From Tsuneonella mangrovi (GTDB lineage Bacteria; Pseudomonadota; Alphaproteobacteria; Sphingomonadales; Sphingomonadaceae): DNA of 64,000 nt. Location: assembly GCF_002269345.1 (NCBI RefSeq), contig NZ_CP022889.1, positions 2,274,501 to 2,338,500 of the forward strand. The letters run 5' to 3'. Position 1 is the stretch's first letter; every line of letters starts with the position of its first letter. This document shows, one piece after another, positions 34,476 to 44,061 of the stretch. The position numbers and the translations under genes are program-made. The notes under the pieces were generated by a model. It searched no databases and had not been told where the DNA came from. It saw only the letters and a program-made list of their open reading frames with translations.

Positions 34476-36164
34476 ATGACCGATACCGACACCGGCGGGC
34501 AGCCGCATTCCGACTGGGCGCTGCGCCCGTGGGTGCTGGGCGTGCTGCTTGCGCTCGCGGGGCTGCTGATCCACTTTGCCGGAGACGGCGACGGGCCGGG
34601 CACCAAGGTCGGCTGGCGCGCTGCCCTGATCGCGTTCCTGTTCTTTGGACCGATCGCGTTCGCGTTCCTCGTCGAGCGCGAGCGCTGGAAGGGTCCGCTG
34701 GCGTTTGCGCTTGGCGCGGGCGTTGTGATGGCGGGGCTTGCCTGGCGCGCGGTCGGGGGCGGAGACGCCTATGCCGACCCGCAATTCGGCTTCATGGCCG
34801 GGGTGATCGCGACGGGCCTTGCGCTGCCGCTCTACCAGGCAGGGTTCCATCGGCTGCGCTTTCGCACGCCCTACCGCGCACTCCACAATGTGGCGTGGAA
34901 CGATGCCATCAGCGGCGCCGGGGCACTGGCGTTCGTCGGCGCGGCGTGGATCGCGCTCGCGCTGCTGAGCCAGCTGTTCCTCCTGCTCAAGATCGAATTC
35001 CTGCGCGACCTGATGCGCGAGGACTGGTTCGGCTGGACATGGTCGGGCGCGACCTTTGGCGCGGCGCTGGGGGTATTGCGCAACGAGTTGAAGATACTCG
35101 GCACACTCCAACGTGTGGTAATGGTGGTGCTTTCGATCCTCGGGGTGCCGATGGCATTGGGGCTGGCGGTGTTCCTGCTAGCGATGATCGTTTCGGGGCC
35201 AGATGTGCTGTGGGAAGCAACCCGCAGCGCTACGCCGATCCTGCTGAGCTGCGCGGCGGGCGCATGGGTGCTCGCCAACGCGATCGTGCGCGACTCGGAC
35301 GAGGAGGCAAGCGGCAACCGATTGCTGCGCATCGCCGGGCTGGTGCTCGCGCTTTGCGTCTTCCCGCTGACGGTGTTCGCTGCCGTTTCGCTCGGCACAC
35401 GGGTGGCGCAGCACGGCCTTTCGCCCGAGCGCCTGTGGGGCCTCGTCTCGATTGCTGTTGCCTGCGCCTACGGCCTTGCATGGTTGGTCGCGGTGGTGCG
35501 CGGATGGAAGGGCGGCAAGTGGATGGACCGACTGCGCGATGCGAACCTCCACCTTGCAGCCGGGATCAGCGTGATCGCCCTCCTGCTCGCATTGCCGATC
35601 CTCGATTTCGGGGCGGTTTCGGCCAGCAACCAGGTCGCGCGGCTCGAAAGCGGCAAAGTCAGCGCGGACGATTTCGATTACACTGCGCTGCGGTGGGATT
35701 TCGGCGACGCTGGACGCCGCGCTCTCGTAAAGCTGGCCGATGGCAAGGGTGATGTCGCGAAATTCGCAAAGGAAGCGCAAGCGCAAAAGAGGCGACCCTA
35801 TCGCTACTTTACTCCGAGAGAGGCGAGCAACTTTACCCTGCGTGTGCAGCCAGCCGATCCTGCACTGGAAAAGCTGGTGCGCGATTACCTGCGGACCAAC
35901 CCGTGGTCCTGCAACGTGAATTGCGTCGCGATCGAGACTGGCAAGGCCAACGATGGCAAGCGTATCGTCGCAATTGTTCAGGGGGTCGACTTTGTGCAGG
36001 TAACCTTGCCAGTCGTTGCGAAGGAGCCGTCGAAGGTGTTGGCTGCGAAAGCGTACGAAGGCCCCAGCCTGAAGGCAGGCAGCAAGGTCGAAATCCGCGA
36101 TGTGCAGAAGCGCTACATCTTCGTCGACGGAAAACCGCTCGATCGTCCGCTCGACGACGACTGA
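34476..36164 (+). CDS. DUF4153 multi-pass membrane protein
   Basis: The 562-residue protein opens with a soluble N terminus of about 15 residues and then about 10 membrane helices spread over residues 18-390. Motifs include GLALPLYQAGFHRLRFRTPYRALHN and SQLFLLLKIEFLRDLMREDW. A C-terminal soluble region (about 400-562) carries a motif-rich section with CNVNCVAIETGK. The membrane part matches DUF4153, a family of unknown function common in alphaproteobacteria. The C-terminal soluble extension of about 150 residues is a notable addition. The gene ends 40 bp before gatC. Confidence 0.82.
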   Translation: MTDTDTGGQPHSDWALRPWVLGVLLALAGLLIHFAGDGDGPGTKVGWRAALIAFLFFGPIAFAFLVERERWKGPLAFALGAGVVMAGLAWRAVGGGDAYADPQFGFMAGVIATGLALPLYQAGFHRLRFRTPYRALHNVAWNDAISGAGALAFVGAAWIALALLSQLFLLLKIEFLRDLMREDWFGWTWSGATFGAALGVLRNELKILGTLQRVVMVVLSILGVPMALGLAVFLLAMIVSGPDVLWEATRSATPILLSCAAGAWVLANAIVRDSDEEASGNRLLRIAGLVLALCVFPLTVFAAVSLGTRVAQHGLSPERLWGLVSIAVACAYGLAWLVAVVRGWKGGKWMDRLRDANLHLAAGISVIALLLALPILDFGAVSASNQVARLESGKVSADDFDYTALRWDFGDAGRRALVKLADGKGDVAKFAKEAQAQKRRPYRYFTPREASNFTLRVQPADPALEKLVRDYLRTNPWSCNVNCVAIETGKANDGKRIVAIVQGVDFVQVTLPVVAKEPSKVLAAKAYEGPSLKAGSKVEIRDVQKRYIFVDGKPLDRPLDDD

Positions 36165-36204
36165 ACCGCTTGAAGCGATGCCCGCCCGCCGCTAACGGGC
36201 AGGC

Positions 36205-36507
36205 ATGTCCGTAGACAGAGAAACCGTGGCGAAAATCGCCAGTCTCGCGCGCATCCGGATGGATGACGCCGCGCTCGACCGCATGGTCCCCGAATTCAAC
36301 GGTATCCTCGCCTGGGTCGAACAACTCGGCGAGGTAGATACCAGCGGCGTCGAGCCGATGACCGCGGTGATCCCCAACCACCAGCGCCTGCGCGACGACG
36401 TGATCGATGCCGACCCGCTGACCGGTGGCGGCATCCGCGACAAGGTGCTGGCCAACGCCCCGGCCGCAGAACACGGCTTCTTCGGCGTTCCCAAGGTGAT
36501 CGAATAG
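36205..36507 (+). CDS. gatC: Asp-tRNA(Asn)/Glu-tRNA(Gln) amidotransferase subunit C
   Basis: The 100-residue protein is a normal Gat[44 protein letters not shown] and the conserved [12 protein letters not shown] terminus. It stabilises GatA in the GatCAB complex, which converts misacylated Glu-tRNA(Gln) and Asp-tRNA(Asn) to the correct aminoacyl-tRNAs. A weak inverted repeat (TGCCCG/CGGGCA) overlaps the region just before its ATG. gatA starts 2 bp after its stop. Confidence 0.97.
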   Translation: MSVDRETVAKIASLARIRMDDAALDRMVPEFNGILAWVEQLGEVDTSGVEPMTAVIPNHQRLRDDVIDADPLTGGGIRDKVLANAPAAEHGFFGVPKVIE

Positions 36508-36509
36508 AC

Positions 36510-37994
36510 ATGACCGAACTGACAGACCTGGGCGTCAAGGCGATCCGCGACGGGGTTGCCAGGGGCGAGTTTTCCGCGCGCGAAGTGGCCGAGGCGTTCA
36601 ACGCCAACGTCGCCGCCGCGCAGGATGCGCTCAACGCATTCATCGTCGCGACCCCTGAAAAGGCGCTCGAAGCCGCCGATGCGGTCGATGCCGCGCGCGC
36701 CAGGGGCGAGCAGCTGGGCAACATGGCCGGGGTGCCGATCGGCATGAAGGACCTGTTCGCCACGGAAGGGACGCAGACCACCGCCGCGAGCCATATCCTC
36801 GAAGGGTTTACCCCGCAGTACGAAAGCACTGTCTCCGCCAACCTGTGGAAGGCGGGCGCGGGGATGCTCGGCAAGCTCAACATGGACCAGTTCGCGATGG
36901 GTTCGTCGAACGAGACGAGCTTTTTCGGCAATGTCGTCAACCCGTGGCGCACAAAGGGCGGCAATGCCGCGCTCGCGCCAGGCGGTTCCTCGGGCGGCAG
37001 CTCGGCTGCGGTGGCCGCGCGGCTGTGCCCGGCGGCGACCGGTACCGACACCGGCGGATCGATCCGCCAGCCGGCCGCGTTCACTGGCATTACCGGGATC
37101 AAGCCGACCTATGGCCGATGCAGCCGCTGGGGCATCGTCGCGTTCGCCTCCAGCCTCGACCAGGCCGGGCCGATGGCGCGCGACGTTACCGACTGCGCGA
37201 TCATGCTGGAAGCGATGGCCGGGTTCGATCCGAAGGATTCGACTTCGCTCAACCTTACCGTACCCGCATGGGAAGACGGGCTCGATGCCGACATGAGCGG
37301 TCGCCGGGTAGGCATCCCGAAAGAATACCGGATGGAAGGGACCGACCCCGAAATCCTCGAATCGTGGGACAACGGGATCGCCTGGCTGAAGGACGCCGGG
37401 GCTGAAGTGGTCGAGGTGAGCTTGCCGCACACCAAGTATGCGTTGCCCGCCTATTACATCGTCGCGCCTGCCGAAGCCTCATCCAACCTCGCGCGCTACG
37501 ACGGCGTGCGTTACGGCCTGCGCGACTTGCCCGAAGGCGCGAACCTGCAGGAAATGTACGCCGCGACCCGCGCCGAAGGATTCGGCGACGAGGTCAAGCG
37601 CCGCATCCTAATCGGCACTTATGTGCTGAGCGCGGGCTTCTATGACGCATATTACAACCAGGCGCAGCGCGTCCGCACGCTGATCAGCCAGGATTTCAAG
37701 GCCGCGTTCGAGCATTGCGACGTGATCCTTGCGCCGACCACGCCGACCCCCAGCTTCCCGCTGGGCGACAAGGCCGACGATCCGCTGGCGATGTACCTCA
37801 ATGACGTGTTCGCCGTGCCGGCAAGCCTCGCCGGGCTGCCCGCGATGAGCGTGCCCGCCGGGCTTACCAAGAACGGCCTGCCGCTCGGCCTGCAGGTCAT
37901 CGGCAAGGCGTTCGACGAACAGGGCGTGCTCAACGCAGGATTGGCGATCGAACACCGCGCGGGCTTTGCCGCAAGACCGGAGAAATGGTGGTGA
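36510..37994 (+). CDS. gatA: Asp-tRNA(Asn)/Glu-tRNA(Gln) amidotransferase subunit A
   Basis: The 494-residue amidase subunit releases ammonia from glutamine. The catalytic Ser-cisSer-Lys triad is visible: Lys in [10 protein letters not shown], and the two serines in [13 protein letters not shown] and [14 protein letters not shown]. The tunnel region, typical amidase-signature motifs and the C terminus [14 protein letters not shown] are as expected for GatA. It starts 2 bp after gatC, and its TGA is overlapped by gatB. Confidence 0.98.
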   Translation: MTELTDLGVKAIRDGVARGEFSAREVAEAFNANVAAAQDALNAFIVATPEKALEAADAVDAARARGEQLGNMAGVPIGMKDLFATEGTQTTAASHILEGFTPQYESTVSANLWKAGAGMLGKLNMDQFAMGSSNETSFFGNVVNPWRTKGGNAALAPGGSSGGSSAAVAARLCPAATGTDTGGSIRQPAAFTGITGIKPTYGRCSRWGIVAFASSLDQAGPMARDVTDCAIMLEAMAGFDPKDSTSLNLTVPAWEDGLDADMSGRRVGIPKEYRMEGTDPEILESWDNGIAWLKDAGAEVVEVSLPHTKYALPAYYIVAPAEASSNLARYDGVRYGLRDLPEGANLQEMYAATRAEGFGDEVKRRILIGTYVLSAGFYDAYYNQAQRVRTLISQDFKAAFEHCDVILAPTTPTPSFPLGDKADDPLAMYLNDVFAVPASLAGLPAMSVPAGLTKNGLPLGLQVIGKAFDEQGVLNAGLAIEHRAGFAARPEKWW

Positions 37995-39487
37995 GCACTT
38001 ACCGCATCCACGGCGCGACGGGCGAATGGGAGGTCGTGATCGGCCTCGAGGTCCACGCGCAGGTCACCTCGAACGCCAAGCTGTTTTCGGGCGCGTCGAC
38101 CGCGTTCGGGGCGGAGCCGAACAGCCAGGTCTCGCTCGTCGATGCGGCGATGCCCGGGATGCTGCCGGTGCCCAACCGCGAGTGCATCCGCCAGGCGGTG
38201 CGCACGGGCATGGCGATCGAAGCGCAGATCAACAAGTGGAGCCGGTTCGACCGCAAGAATTACTTCTACGCCGACCTGCCGCAGGGTTACCAGATCAGCC
38301 AGCTCTACCACCCGCTGGTGGGTGAGGGCTCGCTGCTGATCGAGGCCGACGAGAAGGCCGGGATCCCCGAAGACAAGCGCATCGGCATCGAGCGCATCCA
38401 TGTCGAACAGGACGCGGGCAAGCTGATGCACGACCAGCATCCTTCGATGTCCTACGTCGATCTCAACCGCAGCGGCGTGGCGCTGATGGAAATCGTCAGC
38501 CGCCCCGATATGCGCTCGCCTGCCGAGGCCGGGGCATACATCCGCAAACTGCGCTCGATCCTGCGCTACGTCGGCAGTTGCGATGGCAACATGGAGCAGG
38601 GCTCGATGCGTGCCGACGTCAACGTCAGCGTGCGCAAGCCGGGCGAGGAATTCGGCACCCGCACCGAGACCAAGAACGTCAACTCGGTCCGCTTCGTGAT
38701 GGCGGTGATCGAGCAGGAAGCGCGCCGCCAGGTCGACCTGATCGAGGACGGCGGCACGGTGGTGCAGGAAACCCGGCTCTACGATCCCGACCGCAACGAA
38801 ACGCGCTCGATGCGATCGAAGGAAGACGCGCACGATTACCGCTATTTCCCCGATCCCGACTTGCTGCCGCTCGACCTCGACGACGACTTCCTAGTCGAAT
38901 GCCGCGAAAGCCTGCCCGAACTGCCCGACGCGAAAAAGCGCCGCTATGTCGAGGGGCTGGGCCTCAGCGAATACAATGCCACCCAGCTGACCGCCGAAGT
39001 TGAAGGTTTCAAGCGCTTCGAGGAACTGCTCGACGTGGCGTCTTGCGCGCTGGGCAAAAGCGAACAGGATATCGCTACGCAGGTCGCCAACTGGACGTTG
39101 TCGGTCGCCCCGGGCGTGATCAACGCGCTGGGTGACGAGGCCAACCTCGATCACAACACCGCCGCCGCCAGCGCTGCTATCCTCAAGATGCAGGACGCGG
39201 GCGAAATCAGCGGCGGTCAGGCCAAGGAGATCTACGAGATCGTCCTCAAGACCGGCCGCGAACCCGCTGAAATCGCCGATACCGAGGGCCTCAAGCAGGT
39301 CAGCGACACCGGCGCGATCGAGGTCGCGATCGACGCGATCATCGCTGCCAACGCCGACAAGGTCGAGGAATACCGCCGCGGGAAAGACAAACTGTTCGGC
39401 TTTTTCGTCGGCCAGACGATGAAGGCGATGCAGGGCAAGGCGAACCCGGCGGTGGTCAACCAGATCCTCAAGGACAAACTGGGCTGA
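37991..39487 (+). CDS. gatB: Asp-tRNA(Asn)/Glu-tRNA(Gln) amidotransferase subunit B
   Basis: The 498-residue subunit B binds tRNA and activates the mischarged carboxylate with ATP. The family motifs [44 protein letters not shown] and [15 protein letters not shown] are all present. The C-terminal tail domain (about 350-498) ends [18 protein letters not shown] chose the GTG at 37991, whose ribosome-binding site GGAG lies 8 bp upstream; an ATG at 37985 is possible but too close to that site. It overlaps the gatA stop. Confidence 0.96.
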   Translation: MSTYRIHGATGEWEVVIGLEVHAQVTSNAKLFSGASTAFGAEPNSQVSLVDAAMPGMLPVPNRECIRQAVRTGMAIEAQINKWSRFDRKNYFYADLPQGYQISQLYHPLVGEGSLLIEADEKAGIPEDKRIGIERIHVEQDAGKLMHDQHPSMSYVDLNRSGVALMEIVSRPDMRSPAEAGAYIRKLRSILRYVGSCDGNMEQGSMRADVNVSVRKPGEEFGTRTETKNVNSVRFVMAVIEQEARRQVDLIEDGGTVVQETRLYDPDRNETRSMRSKEDAHDYRYFPDPDLLPLDLDDDFLVECRESLPELPDAKKRRYVEGLGLSEYNATQLTAEVEGFKRFEELLDVASCALGKSEQDIATQVANWTLSVAPGVINALGDEANLDHNTAAASAAILKMQDAGEISGGQAKEIYEIVLKTGREPAEIADTEGLKQVSDTGAIEVAIDAIIAANADKVEEYRRGKDKLFGFFVGQTMKAMQGKANPAVVNQILKDKLG

Positions 39488-40569
39488 CCGCCAGCGCGCC
39501 CACCAGCAAGATCCTCCCGCTCGAAGGGCTGCGCGGGGTGATGGCGTGGTGGGTGGTGCTCGGCCACCTGTCGCTGGCGCTCGACTGGCAGCTGCCGGTG
39601 GTCGACCGCAACGGCCTCGCGGTCGAGGTGTTCATTGTCCTGTCGGGATTCGTGATTGCGGGCCTGATCGACCGGCGCAGCGAACCGTTCTTGCCCTATA
39701 TCACCCGGCGCGCGTTCCGCATTGCGCCGCTCTACCTCGCGGTGCTGCTGGTGTCCGCCGCGCTGCTGCCGGTGCAGCTTGCAGCGTGGGAAGCGCTGCC
39801 GGCGACCGCGCGTAACCTCGACCGGATCGAGCTGGTCCGCCTGGCGCTCGCCAACCTGCCGGCGCACATGGCGGTGCATTTGCCGCTGGCGCAGGGGCTA
39901 GTGCCGCATCGCGTTCTACCGGAAGCGGCGTTCACGATCCTCGGGCAGGCGTGGAGCATCTCGCTCGAGATGCAGTTCTACCTGCTCGCGCCGCTGGCGA
40001 TGTGGGCGCTTCGCAAGTGGGACCGGATCGCGCTGCTGGCGGTGGGGAGCGCAGTACTGGTTGCGATCGGCCCGTATTTCTCTGCCGGGTTCATCGGCAA
40101 CAAACTGCTGCTGTTCGGCGTCGGCATCTGCGCGAGCAAGGCCAGCGGCGGCAACGCGCGCGGCCGGTGGCTTGCTGCTGCAATGGCGCTCGCAGCGGGC
40201 GCTGTCTGGCAGGACGGACCGTGGGAAGTGCTGCCGCTGGCGATCATCGGCTTGGTGCTGGCGGCATCGCTGTGGGAACCCGCGCCACTGCGTCCGCTGG
40301 CGCGGCTGCTGGGCGGACAGGCGCTCGCTCACCAGGGCGAGATTTCGTATTCGACCTATCTCGTCCACATGATCCCGCTCTACGGCTCGGCGGCGCTTTG
40401 CGCGTCGCTCGGCATGGGTGGCGCGGGAAGGGCGGCGCTGGTCGCGCTGGCGACGATCGGCGGGACATACCTGATCGCGCTGGGCACCTATCGCTGGATC
40501 GAGCACCCCGCGCGCGAATACGGCACCCGACTGGCCCGGAGGATGCGAGCCGCGCCGAAGGCTTCCTGA
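39484..40569 (+). CDS. Acyltransferase-3 family membrane protein, apparent CTG start
   Basis: The protein of 361 residues has the acyltransferase-3 signature [19 protein letters not shown] at residues 10-28, then about 10 membrane helices and the typical [12 protein letters not shown] and [11 protein letters not shown]. The first ATG (39538) would remove the conserved N-terminal catalytic region, and there is no ATG, GTG or TTG in frame between it and the gatB gene body. The CTG at 39484 lies in the gatB stop (CTGA) with AAGGA 9 bp upstream, so it is the likely start. Such proteins acylate surface sugars; the substrate is unknown. It is transcribed with gatCAB. Confidence 0.85.
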   Translation: MTASAPTSKILPLEGLRGVMAWWVVLGHLSLALDWQLPVVDRNGLAVEVFIVLSGFVIAGLIDRRSEPFLPYITRRAFRIAPLYLAVLLVSAALLPVQLAAWEALPATARNLDRIELVRLALANLPAHMAVHLPLAQGLVPHRVLPEAAFTILGQAWSISLEMQFYLLAPLAMWALRKWDRIALLAVGSAVLVAIGPYFSAGFIGNKLLLFGVGICASKASGGNARGRWLAAAMALAAGAVWQDGPWEVLPLAIIGLVLAASLWEPAPLRPLARLLGGQALAHQGEISYSTYLVHMIPLYGSAALCASLGMGGAGRAALVALATIGGTYLIALGTYRWIEHPAREYGTRLARRMRAAPKAS

Positions 40570-40580
40570 CGACATACGAA

Positions 40581-40612
40581 AGGGCGCCGGGATCGCTCCC
40601 GACGCCCCCTTC
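40581..40612. terminator. Bidirectional terminator between convergent genes
   Basis: The arms GGGCGCCGGGA (40582-40592) and TCCCGACGCCC (40597-40607) enclose the loop TCGC and have one internal mismatch. There is a short T-rich stretch on both sides, so it can end the acyltransferase transcript and that of the small minus-strand gene. Confidence 0.6.
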
Positions 40613-40632
40613 GGTGATCCTATTAGGCTTGC

Positions 40633-40935
40633 TTAGCCCTGGCGCGTGCCGTTCATCGCCATCGAGCCAAATGCACCGGCCTTGATTTCGCCGGTCAGCG
40701 TGTCGCCATCGACGGTCGCAGTGCCTTCGAGCTTCATCGGCATCGGCACGGTCATGTTCATCGTCCAGGTCAGCGTGTTGCCGTCGATCTTGCCGTCCTC
40801 GACGTCCATCGAGCCAAGCGTACCGGCGTTGCTGCCGGAAAAGGTGCCGTCACCGTTGTCGACAACGGTGAAGGTACTCTTCTGGTCACCCATCGGGCTC
40901 TTGGTTACGCAATCGTAGGTGCCGCCAACGGACAT
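40633..40935 (-). CDS. Small conserved beta-rich protein of unknown function
   Basis: The 100-residue protein has no signal peptide and one Cys (MSVGGTYDCVTKSP). The regular alternation of Gly, Thr and hydrophobic residues (STFTVVDNGDGTFSGSNAG, GNTLTWTMNMTVPMPMKLEG, TLTGEIKAGAFGSMAMNG) suggests a small beta-barrel or lipocalin-like fold. I have seen similar small proteins near acyl-CoA enzymes in sphingomonads, but no function is known. It lies 39 bp downstream of the M16 protease gene on the same strand, so it may be cotranscribed with it. Confidence 0.7.
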   Translation of the reverse strand: MSVGGTYDCVTKSPMGDQKSTFTVVDNGDGTFSGSNAGTLGSMDVEDGKIDGNTLTWTMNMTVPMPMKLEGTATVDGDTLTGEIKAGAFGSMAMNGTRQG

Positions 40936-40974
40936 CGCATTTCTCCTCTCGAAACCGGGCTTGGTTGCCCGCGG

Positions 40975-43941
40975 TCAATCGCCCTTGCTGACATGGCTGT
41001 CAACACCGCTGTCGCTACCGGCAGGCTCGCGCACTTCGACCGGCAGGCCGAGCTGCTCAAGTTGCGGGGCGACCTTCTTGGCATCGCCGACCACCACAAA
41101 CACCAGGTCGCTGCCCTTGAGGTCGGCCTTCGCCGCGGCATCGAGCTGACTAGCGGTGAGTGCGGCATATTTCGCGCCGAGCGTCTCGTAATAATCGTCA
41201 GCGCGGTTCTTCTCGATGATGTTGACCATGCCATTGAGCACGCCGCGCGAGGTTTCGAACCGCCCGGGCAATTCGCGCACGTTGCCGTTGACGAGCCGGG
41301 TCAGCTCTTCCGCAGTCACCCCTTCGCCGAGGTTGGTATAGGCATCGAGGTCCTTGCGCAGCGCGACGATCGAATCGCCGGTGCGGTCGGCCTGGACCGG
41401 GGCGTATATCGTGAAGGTCGCGAGGTCGACCGGCTGCGAGATCGTGCTGCGCACACCGTAGGACCAGCCCTTCGTCTCGCGAATGTCCATGTTGATCCGG
41501 CTGAGGAAGCTGCCGCCGAACACCTCGTTGGCGGCATCGAGCACCACAAGGTCGTCGGTTCCCTTCTCGGGCAGCACGCGTCCGGCATAGATCACCGACT
41601 GCGGCGAAGCAGGGCGATCGATCAGGATCACGCGGCTCTTCTGCTGCGGGATCGTGGCGGTGAAGTCCTTGGCCGGAGCAGGGCCGGCGGGATTCTGCCA
41701 GCTGCCGAAACTCGCCTCGAGCAACTTTGTAACCTCTGCCAGCGTGGTGTCGCCCACGACGAATACCTTCGCGCGGTCTGGCCGCAGCCAGGTGTCGTGG
41801 AACTGCATCAGGTCTGCGCGAGTCAGCTTGGCGACGACATCAGGATCGCCCGATCCGCTCGGCGGGATGCCGTAGGGATGGTCGCCGTAGATGAGCGGCA
41901 TCAGCGCCCGCTGCGCGATCGCGCCGGGATTGTTGAGTTCGTTCCTGATCCGCGTGAGTTGCTGGGTGCGGACACGTTCAAGGTCGCTTTCGCGGAACGC
42001 CGGGTGGCGGATATAGTCCGCCAGAAGGTCGAACGAGGCGGCAAGGTTCGGCGCGAGCGCGTTGAGCCCGAAGCTGGTCTGGTCGAGGTTGGCATAGCCG
42101 TCGAGCGTCGCGCCGAGCCGCTCCTTGGCGATCGCCAGCTGGGTCGGGTCGAGGTCGGTGGTGCCTTCGTCCATCGCCTGCAGCATCAGCGATTGAAGGC
42201 CCAGCTTGTCGCGCGGATCGGCCGCATAACCGGCGTCGAAATCGACCTTCACCGTTACTGCTGGCACGGCATCGCGGCGGGCGAAGAACACCTGCATCCC
42301 GTTGGACAGCGTCGCGCGCTCGATCTTGGGGAATTGCAGCGGCTTGATCTGGCCGATTTCGGGGACCTTCGACCGCTCCGCTTCGCTGGCGAAGGCAACA
42401 CCGGCTTCGCTATCTGGAGCCATGAAATAGGCCGGATGGCGCGCGGGTACGTTCTTGCCGTTGGCACCCGCCAGCGGGGCCGGGCCCCAACCGCCGCGAT
42501 CCTCGCCGCCCGCCTTGCGGGTGCCGGGCTCGATCGTCAGCTCGAATGCCGGGCGCTTGAGGTATTCGGCGGTAATCGCCTTGACCTTTGCCGGGGTCAG
42601 CGCGGCGGCGGCCTCCAGCTCGGCTTTGTAGTGTGCGGGATCCCCGTTGTAGAGCAGCCCCTGCGCGAGCGTCGGGGCCTTGCCGTTGAACCCGCCGAGG
42701 TGGTCGAGCCCGCGGATCTGGCTGGCGGCATAAACCGTGGTCGCGCGCTGGAGCTCGTCGGCGGTCGGACCGTTGGCGATAAACTTGGCGATTTCGGCAT
42801 CCAGTGCCTTGCCCAGTTCCTCTTCGCTCACGCCGGGCTTCGCGTCGGCATAGATCACGAACTGACCGGCCTGCGCGAAGATGTCGGCGCTGGCCGAAAC
42901 CCGCACGGCGACTTGTTGCTGGCGCACCAGCGCGTCGTCGAGCCGCGAGCTGGCGAGCCCGCCGAGCACGGTCGCGCCCATCGTGAGCGGGATATAGTCG
43001 GGGTTGTCGAGCCCGGGGATCGCCCACATGCGATAGACCCGCGGGGTGGCGATCTTGTCGTAGATCGTCTTGTCGAGCGTTGCGGGCAGGGTCGGCACCG
43101 GTGCGCTCACCGGCTCTACCTTCGGGCCGGCTGGGATCGCGCCGAACCACTTGATGACCTTCTCCTTCGCCGTCGCGAGATCGACGTCGCCCGCCAGCAC
43201 GAGGATCGCATTGTTCGAGCCGTAGTGGTCCTTGAACCACCCCTTCACGTCGCTCAGCGTCGCGCCCGAGAGGTCTTTCATCGAGCCGATCGTCGAGTGA
43301 TGATAGGGGTGTCCGACGGGGTAGAGGTTCTCCAGCTCCTCGTATTCGACAAGACCGTAGGGCTGGTTGTCGCCTTGGCGCTTCTCGTTCTGGACCACGC
43401 CGATCTGGTTATCGAGCTTGTCCTGCGTGACTGCGCCGAGCAGGTAGCCCATGCGGTCGCTTTCGAGGAACAGCGCGGTATCGAGCGCGGCGGTCGGAAC
43501 GGTCTCGAAATAGTTCGTTCGGTCGAACCAGGTGGTGCCGTTGAAGTCGGTCGCGCCCACCTGCTGCAGCGGTTCGAAGAAGTCGCCCGGCGCGTGCTCG
43601 CTGCCGTTGAACATCAGGTGCTCGAACAAGTGCGCAAAGCCGGTCTTGCCCTTGGGCTCGTTCTTCGATCCGACCCCGTACCACACCGAAACCGCCACGA
43701 CCGGTGCGGCATGGTCGGTGTGGACCAGCACGGTCAGGCCGTTGTCGAGCTTGAAGCTTTCGTAGGGGATCGAGACCGCGTCGATCAGCTGCGAAACCGG
43801 CGCCGGTGCGGGCGCGCTGGCCAGTGTCGAGTGGTCGTCAGCGGGCGCATCGGCGGCAAGGGCCGGTGCAGCGTAGACGGTGGCAAGCGAAAGCGCGAGT
43901 AGGCTGGTGGCCGCCGAACGGCGGGCGATACGGAAGTTCAT
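40975..43941 (-). CDS. Fused M16 family zinc metallopeptidase, secreted
   Basis: The 988-residue protein has a signal peptide (about 1-29, ending APALAA) and two pitrilysin/processing-peptidase units. The first begins near residue 65; HLFEH at 104-108 is the HxxEH zinc motif, with the distal glutamate expected in the ENLYP-VGHPYHH region. The second (from about 550; ATLSNGMQVFFARRDAVPAV) lacks a zinc motif, as in other full-length M16 fusions where the second half supports substrate binding. The protein should degrade peptides in the periplasm. Downstream of it is the small beta-rich protein; upstream is the solitary secretin. I chose the ATG at 43941 with its ribosome-binding site GGGGA. Confidence 0.93.
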   Translation of the reverse strand: MNFRIARRSAATSLLALSLATVYAAPALAADAPADDHSTLASAPAPAPVSQLIDAVSIPYESFKLDNGLTVLVHTDHAAPVVAVSVWYGVGSKNEPKGKTGFAHLFEHLMFNGSEHAPGDFFEPLQQVGATDFNGTTWFDRTNYFETVPTAALDTALFLESDRMGYLLGAVTQDKLDNQIGVVQNEKRQGDNQPYGLVEYEELENLYPVGHPYHHSTIGSMKDLSGATLSDVKGWFKDHYGSNNAILVLAGDVDLATAKEKVIKWFGAIPAGPKVEPVSAPVPTLPATLDKTIYDKIATPRVYRMWAIPGLDNPDYIPLTMGATVLGGLASSRLDDALVRQQQVAVRVSASADIFAQAGQFVIYADAKPGVSEEELGKALDAEIAKFIANGPTADELQRATTVYAASQIRGLDHLGGFNGKAPTLAQGLLYNGDPAHYKAELEAAAALTPAKVKAITAEYLKRPAFELTIEPGTRKAGGEDRGGWGPAPLAGANGKNVPARHPAYFMAPDSEAGVAFASEAERSKVPEIGQIKPLQFPKIERATLSNGMQVFFARRDAVPAVTVKVDFDAGYAADPRDKLGLQSLMLQAMDEGTTDLDPTQLAIAKERLGATLDGYANLDQTSFGLNALAPNLAASFDLLADYIRHPAFRESDLERVRTQQLTRIRNELNNPGAIAQRALMPLIYGDHPYGIPPSGSGDPDVVAKLTRADLMQFHDTWLRPDRAKVFVVGDTTLAEVTKLLEASFGSWQNPAGPAPAKDFTATIPQQKSRVILIDRPASPQSVIYAGRVLPEKGTDDLVVLDAANEVFGGSFLSRINMDIRETKGWSYGVRSTISQPVDLATFTIYAPVQADRTGDSIVALRKDLDAYTNLGEGVTAEELTRLVNGNVRELPGRFETSRGVLNGMVNIIEKNRADDYYETLGAKYAALTASQLDAAAKADLKGSDLVFVVVGDAKKVAPQLEQLGLPVEVREPAGSDSGVDSHVSKGD

Positions 43942-43976
43942 GAGAGGTCCCCAATTCATGAAGCGATTTTAGTCCA

Positions 43977-44004
43977 GCGCGCAGACTAGGCGAGAGCTGC
44001 GCGC
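43977..44004 (-). terminator. Possible hairpin between secretin and M16 genes
   Basis: The arms GCGCGCAG and CTGCGCGC enclose a 12-base loop in the 120-bp gap. No T run follows on the minus strand, so it is a weak candidate for a transcript end or an RNA structure. Confidence 0.3.
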
Positions 44005-44061
44005 GGGGCACCGCTTTTCGACGAACGACATATCCCGCCATGCAGGTGAGGAGGGTCGAGG

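Noticed and set aside
36179..36201. A TGCCCG/CGGGCA inverted repeat just before gatC
   Set aside because: The stem is only 6 bp with an 11-base loop in very GC-rich sequence and overlaps the ribosome-binding region, so it is likely a chance match.
39538..40569. The ATG at 39538 as the start of the acyltransferase
   Set aside because: It would cut off the conserved LEGLRG motif, so a start further upstream is needed.
40993..43902. A 969-codon plus-strand open frame antisense to the M16 protease
   Set aside because: It is a shadow of the protease frame. It has no signal peptide or motif, and similar long mirror frames occur opposite typA, the Oar-like receptor and clpB.
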